In this document: piece by piece, positions 59,881 through 64,000 of the stretch
Layout of the letters: every line of letters begins with the position of its first letter
How positions within the stretch are numbered: the stretch's first letter is position 1
Assembly (NCBI RefSeq): GCF_030063415.1
Contig: NZ_JASITA010000008.1
Coordinates: 62,001-126,000 of the forward strand
DNA length: 64,000 bases
Reading direction: 5' to 3'
Source: Streptomyces sp. H27-C3
GTDB taxonomy: Bacteria; Actinomycetota; Actinomycetes; Streptomycetales; Streptomycetaceae
Program-made: the position numbers and the translations under genes
The notes under the pieces: generated by a model
Told to the model about the DNA's origin: nothing
The model's database searches: none
Seen by the model: only the letters and a program-made list of their open reading frames with translations

Positions 59881-62211
59881 CTACCGGGGCGCGACCCGAA
59901 GGGCCCAAGCCACTTCGCGCCCGATTGCGTGCGGGTCGGCGTTGCTGGTCACGTTGACCACCACGCCACTACTTGCCGGGGCAGCGTGGTTCGGGACCAC
60001 GTGAGAACCGCCGGGAAGGTTCAGCCACTCCGGGCCACGCTCGCCAACCCTGGTCAGACCGGAAGCCGGACCACCCATAGCGCGGATCTTGGGAATGGGG
60101 TTGGCGGGGATATCGACACCCACGGGGCCAATTCCAATGCGGTCGGGAATGGCCCAGTTGAGTAGGTCGACAAGGGAGTTGATAGACGCCTTGATGCCGC
60201 GCCCAACGGCAGCGCCGATGTTCTGCCCGAAGCTCGATAGCTTGGACAGTCCCTCGCCTAGCTTGCTGATCAGCGCCCCACCGACGTTGCGGGCCGCGTT
60301 GCCGACACTGCCGACGAAGGCAAGCACCCTTCCGGGTAGGTCCCGGAAGAATCCGACTACGGCGTCTAGTCCGGCCTTCGCCTTGTCCCGGACCCACATA
60401 AAGGCTTCGGCCGTCTTCACCTTGATGGTGTCCCAATGCTTGATGAGCAAGCCGGGGCCGGTGAAGTTCAGGAACAGATTCTTGAGCCATTCGAAGACGG
60501 CTTTGACCTTGTTCCAAACCCACTCGAAGGCTTCACCGGTCCATTTCTGGATGTTGTCCCAGTTGGCCCAGATCAGAAGGGCGAGCCCCACAATGGCCGC
60601 GATGATGAGCGGGATAGGGCCCATGGCGAGAAGCCACGCGGCAGCCATGCGGGCCGCGTGAAGCATGGCCTGAGTCCCCATGAGGACCCACGTAGCGACC
60701 ATGATTGCGCCGTTGAGGATCGCGGCAGCCGCACCGGCCACCCACTGACCCACCACGATTGCCCCGGATATAAGCGCCTGTACGCCGACCTTGAGCCACC
60801 CACCGACCACCGACCATGAGGCGGCAACCTGAGTCAGTGCTGAGCCGGTCGAAGCGGTCGCGCTGGTTATCCACGCACCGACCGCAAGGGCGGCAGACAC
60901 GACGGACTGAACGCCCCACTGAATGAGTGCGGGCAGCATGACGGCCGTAAGGATTCCGGCCACGGTGAGAATGGGGGTCTTGTTCTGTTCCACCCATCCG
61001 GCGAGCGCGGCGAACTTGTCGGCCAGTGTCTCAATGGCGGGAAGCGCGATGCCCCCGATTACGTCAACGGCAAGGGTCTGGAGACCACGCCAGAAGGCCG
61101 TAAGTTTCTGTGACGCGTTGTCGTGCATCACGTCGCCCGCGCTCTTCGCGGCCCCCTCAATCTTGCCGAGTGAGCCCGCCGCCTTGTCCACGTTCAGCGA
61201 GAAGAGGGCAGCGCCCAAGTCTTCACCAGGACCACCGAACAGAGTCTTGACAGCGTTTGCCCGCTCAGCCGACGCGGGCATTTTGGCGAGCGCGTCAAGC
61301 ACCTTGTCCATAGCACCTTTGGCGCTATCGCCACCGGCCGCAACGTCAGCGGCAATCTGCTTTCCGTTCAGGCCGATTGAGTCAAAGGTCTCTTCAACGG
61401 CCGCGCCACCGGCACCGGCAACAAGGCTGAATTCCTTGATTGCGTCGGCCACCAAGTCGGCGTCACGGGCACCGCCCTTGAGCCCCTGACTGATAAGACC
61501 CATGGCGTCTTTGCCGTTGAGCCCCAGCGTCCGGAAGTTCGTTGAGTATTCGTTGAAGGTGTCTAGCAAGTCCTCGGCTTTGTTGCCGCCCTCTTGCGCG
61601 CCCTTGACGAGAATGTCAAACGCTTCGTCGGCGTTCTTCGCCATGCCGGTCTTGAGCATCTGACCGACGCTGTTAGCGGTCGGCCCGACTTCGTCACCTA
61701 GGACGTTGGCAACGTCCATGGCCTTCTTGCTGATGTTCGCCATTTCGTCTGCGGTGGCACCGGCCGGAACTAGACCTTGCTGCCACAGACCTTTTAGCGC
61801 CTCATTCGCGTCGGCAATGGATTCGCCGTATCCGGCCGAATAGATCGCCCCGGCTGCCTCGCCCAGCCGCTTAGCTTCGTCGGGGTTAGCGCCAAGCTGA
61901 GCGGCAAGAAGGTCGTTACCGGCTTCCCGGTCCATTGCCTCACCAATACCGGCAATGAGAGCGGCCCCTACCGCGATACCGGCAGCGGCAGCGAGCCCGC
62001 CAAAACTCTCGGCAAGCCCGCCCAGCGAGTCACCCGCTCCGTCAGCGCCGTTGGCGACTTCGTCACCCAGCCGCCCGGCTTCCTCCGTGGCCGCCCGTAG
62101 CGCGTCCTCAACCTCATCAGCGAAGGCCGTGACATCTGAGGTTCCCTCGTTGAGGGACCGGCTCAGGTCGTCCAGATCGCCCAGCAAAGTAATCGTGATC
62201 GGCTTAGCCAT
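59881..62211 (-). CDS. Tape-measure protein
   Basis: 776-residue tail length determinant. Coiled-coil first third, a PhageMin_Tail/TP901-type core (GESIADANEALKGLWQQGL ... KTGMAKNADEAFDILVKGA), several hydrophobic segments (about 415-535, VAGILTAVMLPALIQWG and LLAMGPIPLIIAAIVGLAL) and a flexible end with GPEWLNLPGGSHVVPN. Length predicts a tail of about 115 nm by the usual 1.5 Angstrom per residue rule. Preceded by motif copy D. Confidence 0.93.
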   Translation of the reverse strand: MAKPITITLLGDLDDLSRSLNEGTSDVTAFADEVEDALRAATEEAGRLGDEVANGADGAGDSLGGLAESFGGLAAAAGIAVGAALIAGIGEAMDREAGNDLLAAQLGANPDEAKRLGEAAGAIYSAGYGESIADANEALKGLWQQGLVPAGATADEMANISKKAMDVANVLGDEVGPTANSVGQMLKTGMAKNADEAFDILVKGAQEGGNKAEDLLDTFNEYSTNFRTLGLNGKDAMGLISQGLKGGARDADLVADAIKEFSLVAGAGGAAVEETFDSIGLNGKQIAADVAAGGDSAKGAMDKVLDALAKMPASAERANAVKTLFGGPGEDLGAALFSLNVDKAAGSLGKIEGAAKSAGDVMHDNASQKLTAFWRGLQTLAVDVIGGIALPAIETLADKFAALAGWVEQNKTPILTVAGILTAVMLPALIQWGVQSVVSAALAVGAWITSATASTGSALTQVAASWSVVGGWLKVGVQALISGAIVVGQWVAGAAAAILNGAIMVATWVLMGTQAMLHAARMAAAWLLAMGPIPLIIAAIVGLALLIWANWDNIQKWTGEAFEWVWNKVKAVFEWLKNLFLNFTGPGLLIKHWDTIKVKTAEAFMWVRDKAKAGLDAVVGFFRDLPGRVLAFVGSVGNAARNVGGALISKLGEGLSKLSSFGQNIGAAVGRGIKASINSLVDLLNWAIPDRIGIGPVGVDIPANPIPKIRAMGGPASGLTRVGERGPEWLNLPGGSHVVPNHAAPASSGVVVNVTSNADPHAIGREVAWALRVAPR

Positions 62212-62230
62212 GACACCCCCCGTTGTTACG

Positions 62231-62284
62231 CTGCGTATATCCCGCGGCCCAGCCGGCGAGGGGTTTTGATATACACAGAGTGAG
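62231..62284 (+). promoter_or_regulatory. Recurrent intergenic motif, copy D
   Basis: CTGCGTATAT ... CCCAGCCGGCGAG ... GGTTTTGATATACAC ... AGAGTGA. The TATATCC and GATATAC ends are nearly inverted. It fills the gap just upstream of the tape-measure gene and matches copy E at 42.2 kb. Confidence 0.55.
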
Positions 62285-62286
62285 AA

Positions 62287-62490
62287 TTACGTCATGACTG
62301 GCGTCCGTCGCTCCCCTTGCGCCGGACCCCCGGAACGGCCGCGCGAGCCGCGCCGGTCCTGGTTCTTCTGTGCCTCAACGTCCGCGATCATCTGGTCAGT
62401 CAGCGTGTGAAAGTCCCTCAGCGAGAGCGCGCGTACGTCCGACCACGTGAGCCCCCGGAAGTGGCCGACCAGACGCGCGCACGTGATCAC
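62287..62490 (-). CDS. Tail assembly chaperone, second (overlapping) frame
   Basis: 67 residues: TCARLVGHFRGLTWSDVRAL ... MIADVEAQKNQDRR. Small basic protein directly before the tape measure, placed like lambda G-T. It overlaps the first chaperone frame by four bases (GTGA). A classical slippery heptamer is not obvious, so coupling rather than -1 frameshifting is favoured. Confidence 0.7.
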   Translation of the reverse strand: MITCARLVGHFRGLTWSDVRALSLRDFHTLTDQMIADVEAQKNQDRRGSRGRSGGPAQGERRTPVMT

Positions 62491-62765
62491 TCGCTGAGCG
62501 CGGTAGGGTCCTTCGGCTTGTTCTTGAGCGTGATTCGCAGCTTGCCCGCATCGTCCGCCGAAAAGGTCGGGTCCTCACGGCGCTTGATGACGACGGCCAT
62601 AGCGCGAAGCATCTTGCCCTTTCGCATTCCCGGCTTGCCGAGACTGTCTAGCGGGCCGTCAATGATGTCTTCGATGGTCTCGATCTCATCAATCGACAGA
62701 CTGTCGATGTCGATGGAAAGGATGTCGCCCAGGCTGCCAGCGTCCACGGTCTTCTTAGCGCCCAT
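62487..62765 (-). CDS. Tail assembly chaperone, first frame
   Basis: 92 residues, acidic (ILSIDIDSLSIDEIETIEDI), as is typical of lambda gpG-like chaperones that coat the tape measure. Two bases after the gp10-like gene stop. Works with the overlapping downstream frame. Confidence 0.76.
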   Translation of the reverse strand: MGAKKTVDAGSLGDILSIDIDSLSIDEIETIEDIIDGPLDSLGKPGMRKGKMLRAMAVVIKRREDPTFSADDAGKLRITLKNKPKDPTALSE

Positions 62766-62767
62766 TT

Positions 62768-63196
62768 TCAGCTCTCCAATTTGTCGCGGAGTACGGCGGC
62801 AATCTCACGCTCGTACGTCTGAGAGACCTTGTCGCTATTGCGCGCCATGGCTCTGTAAAGGAATCGGTTCGGGCTAATGCCCCTCTTCGGGAATCCGAAG
62901 TGAATAGCCCCGGCGTACGGAGCGCGGGCGGACGTTCCCGCCTTGATGGCAGCGGAGTTGGCCGACGCGACCACCTTGACGGACTTGGCCAACTTGCCGG
63001 GCCGGTATCTCTTGTTGTCCTTCGGGGTCCGCGTGTGCTGTGGTACACCCTTCTGGGCATCCGGCTTGACTATCTCCGCTGCCTCTTTGTTGGCCTCTCG
63101 CACCTTCTTGGAAAGGTCTTTGTCCTTGAGCTGACGAAGGGTCTTCTTCAGTTGGTTGAGCCCTTCGACCTGTACCGAGAATTGCGAGCGCCCCAC
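62768..63196 (-). CDS. HK97 gp10-like tail completion protein
   Basis: 142 residues with VEGLNQLKKTLRQL at the start, a PYAGAIHFGFPKRGI segment and NRFLYRAMARNSDKV at the end, the standard HK97 gp10/minor-capsid-type order. The protein joins head and tail during assembly. GTG start 63196 follows AAGGGGGAAG, 15 bases after palindrome copy 12. Confidence 0.85.
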   Translation of the reverse strand: MGRSQFSVQVEGLNQLKKTLRQLKDKDLSKKVREANKEAAEIVKPDAQKGVPQHTRTPKDNKRYRPGKLAKSVKVVASANSAAIKAGTSARAPYAGAIHFGFPKRGISPNRFLYRAMARNSDKVSQTYEREIAAVLRDKLES

Positions 63197-63211
63197 GCTT
63201 CCCCCTTGACC

Positions 63212-63231
63212 ACCGACTCACGTGAGTCGGT
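63212..63231. repeat. Phage palindrome, copy 12
   Basis: CC/GG-flanked copy between tail tube and gp10-like genes, 15 bases before the start codon of the latter. Confidence 0.95.
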
Positions 63232-63238
63232 GGCTTCG

Positions 63239-64000
63239 CTACTTCGCCGGAACAAAGCCGGGGGTGGGTTCGACGTACGTGACCTTGAGTGCGGACCGGC
63301 CGTCTCCGGGGTCCAGCACGCGGAACGGAAGCTCAGTCACGGTCACGTCATCAACCGACGCTTCGGGACTGTCGCCCGTGAACTGGATTGCCGGGGCTTC
63401 GATCTTCATTGACGTGCCGGGCAGGATGCCCGCGAAGTCGATGACGAGTGACCCGACCTTGCCGCCAATGAACGCTTCGTACAGCTTCACGGCCTCAGTG
63501 GTGAACTCGCCCTCTAGCGTGCCCTCATACGTGGGCATGGCCGCGCGTACGGGAGTCTTCTTGAGCGCGTTACCGCGCAGGAACCGGCGGTCAACCTTCA
63601 TGCCACGGTCGCCGGTCAGCTCAAGCTTGTTCGCGTCCACGATTACGGCGTTGCCGTCGATGGTCAGCGAGATAGCCGTACGCGTCCAGTCGTACACGTA
63701 CGACTCATCCGGGTACACAATCGGGAGCGCGTCAGCGGGCTTGTCCGAATGGGACACGTCCTGAAAGTCGAACGTGGCCGTGAGGGTCACGGGGTTCTCA
63801 ACCTCAGAGGTGAGTTCCCATTCCGTGACGACGCATCCGACGTGCTTGTAGGCGACCGTCTTGCCGTCCGTGGTCGGCCGTAGCATCTGTGCCGTGAACG
63901 AGGGGGACGCACTGTTAGAGCCCGTCTCGAAGACGTGCGTGGTAAGCCCCGTGGTCGCGTTCGGGATACCGCCGTTGTAGGTGTCGAACGAACCGGCCAG
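63239..64000 (-). CDS. Major tail tube protein (5' end outside window)
   Basis: Open from the window edge: at least 253 residues. TYNGGIPNATTGLTTHVFETG, VGCVVTEWELTSEVENPVTLTATFDFQ (quoted in part) and PTYEGTLEGEFT are typical of siphovirus tail tube proteins of the Streptomyces phage type. An internal ATG at 63886 is not the start because the frame continues upstream with sensible codons to the edge. Most abundant tail component. Confidence 0.83.
   Translation of the reverse strand: MAGSFDTYNGGIPNATTGLTTHVFETGSNSASPSFTAQMLRPTTDGKTVAYKHVGCVVTEWELTSEVENPVTLTATFDFQDVSHSDKPADALPIVYPDESYVYDWTRTAISLTIDGNAVIVDANKLELTGDRGMKVDRRFLRGNALKKTPVRAAMPTYEGTLEGEFTTEAVKLYEAFIGGKVGSLVIDFAGILPGTSMKIEAPAIQFTGDSPEASVDDVTVTELPFRVLDPGDGRSALKVTYVEPTPGFVPAK

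Larger units (their letters stand above)
33700..64000. mobile_element. Prophage, left end to beyond window
   Basis: About 30 kb of lower-GC DNA with tail, lysis, replication and recombination genes nearly all on the minus strand, plus an accessory cassette next to the host junction. Gene content (family A polymerase, D5 primase, Gp3-like RDF, sigma-like factor, dNMP kinase) points to a temperate siphovirus related in lifestyle to phiC31. Head, terminase, integrase and repressor genes are not in view and are expected beyond 64 kb. Confidence 0.93.

Noticed and set aside
39739..63231. CRISPR array formed by the repeated palindrome
   Set aside because: Copies are 0.7-3.4 kb apart with genes between them; there are no short spacers and no cas genes.
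39739..63231. Palindromes as plain intrinsic terminators
   Set aside because: No U tract follows them, separate textbook terminators with U tracts occur beside several copies (39.7, 41.9, 51.4, 52.9, 55.0 kb), and most palindromes sit just before a ribosome binding site.
1..64000. tRNA or rRNA genes, including a tRNA attachment site for the prophage
   Set aside because: No cloverleaf-like segments with conserved GGTTC-type arms were noticed near the prophage junction or elsewhere; the junction is in a protein gene.
33700..64000. Integrase or immunity repressor gene in the window
   Set aside because: No frame shows serine or tyrosine recombinase motifs, and the only helix-turn-helix regulator (36943-37791) is of the XRE/DUF5753 type, not a phage repressor type.

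Overview
The window joins two kinds of DNA. Positions 1 to about 33.7 kb are typical Streptomyces chromosome: very high GC, third codon positions almost always G or C, and a gene order that as I recall follows the Streptomyces coelicolor SCO3798-SCO3830 neighbourhood (pirin, acyl-CoA dehydrogenase, M18 aminopeptidase, branched-chain 2-oxoacid dehydrogenase E2/E1beta/E1alpha, orphan NarL-type response regulator, two membrane Ser/Thr kinases, PadR regulator with an FtsX-type exporter, proteasome activator Bpa). Positions about 33.7 kb to the window end are a prophage of visibly lower GC, nearly all read on the minus strand. Its other end lies beyond 64 kb.

Host part: the pirin gene at the left edge contains an apparently unoccupied phiC31-type attB. 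Then come fatty acid and peptide catabolism genes, a SARP/BTAD regulator, a thioredoxin/NHL protein, a nitrilase, a mycothiol-dependent isomerase-like protein, an MFS transporter translationally coupled to its GntR regulator, an XRE/DUF397 pair with a GHKL ATPase, the bkd operon, the kinase region, the PadR-ABC-FtsX unit, bpa, and a quinone oxidoreductase gene.

The quinone oxidoreductase gene (33103-34125) appears to be the attachment site. Its 3' part has host codon usage, its 5' part has phage codon usage, and a 13-codon insertion duplicating Ser-Asn-Val-Phe-Met marks the seam. I infer that the phage brings a replacement 5' end that keeps the gene readable after integration. An accessory cassette follows (methyltransferase with a coupled 44-residue peptide, five small overlapping genes, and a divergent XRE/DUF397 pair). 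Next come a secreted protein and the early region: endonuclease VII-like protein, sigma-like factor, family A DNA polymerase, D5-type primase-helicase, PD-(D/E)XK nucleases, HNH protein, Gp3-like recombination directionality factor, BRO antirepressor and dNMP kinase. Last are lysis (holin, amidase) and tail genes (collagen-like fibre, Dit, tape measure, chaperones, tail tube). The gene set resembles phiC31-type actinophages that use a large serine integrase. The integrase, the immunity repressor and the head genes are not in the window.

The most striking feature is the control DNA between the phage genes. Twelve gaps carry an identical 22-bp perfect palindrome (half-site CACCGACTCAC) and nothing similar occurs in coding DNA or in the host part. 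Six or seven gaps carry a promoter-like motif (minus strand GGCAACC-N-TCGCGCTC) at a fairly constant distance from the start codon and followed by a leader hairpin. Five gaps carry a third, looser 45-60 bp motif. Together these look like a dispersed phage-specific regulatory network, possibly served by the sigma-like factor and an operator-binding repressor comparable in concept to the conserved inverted repeats of phiC31.
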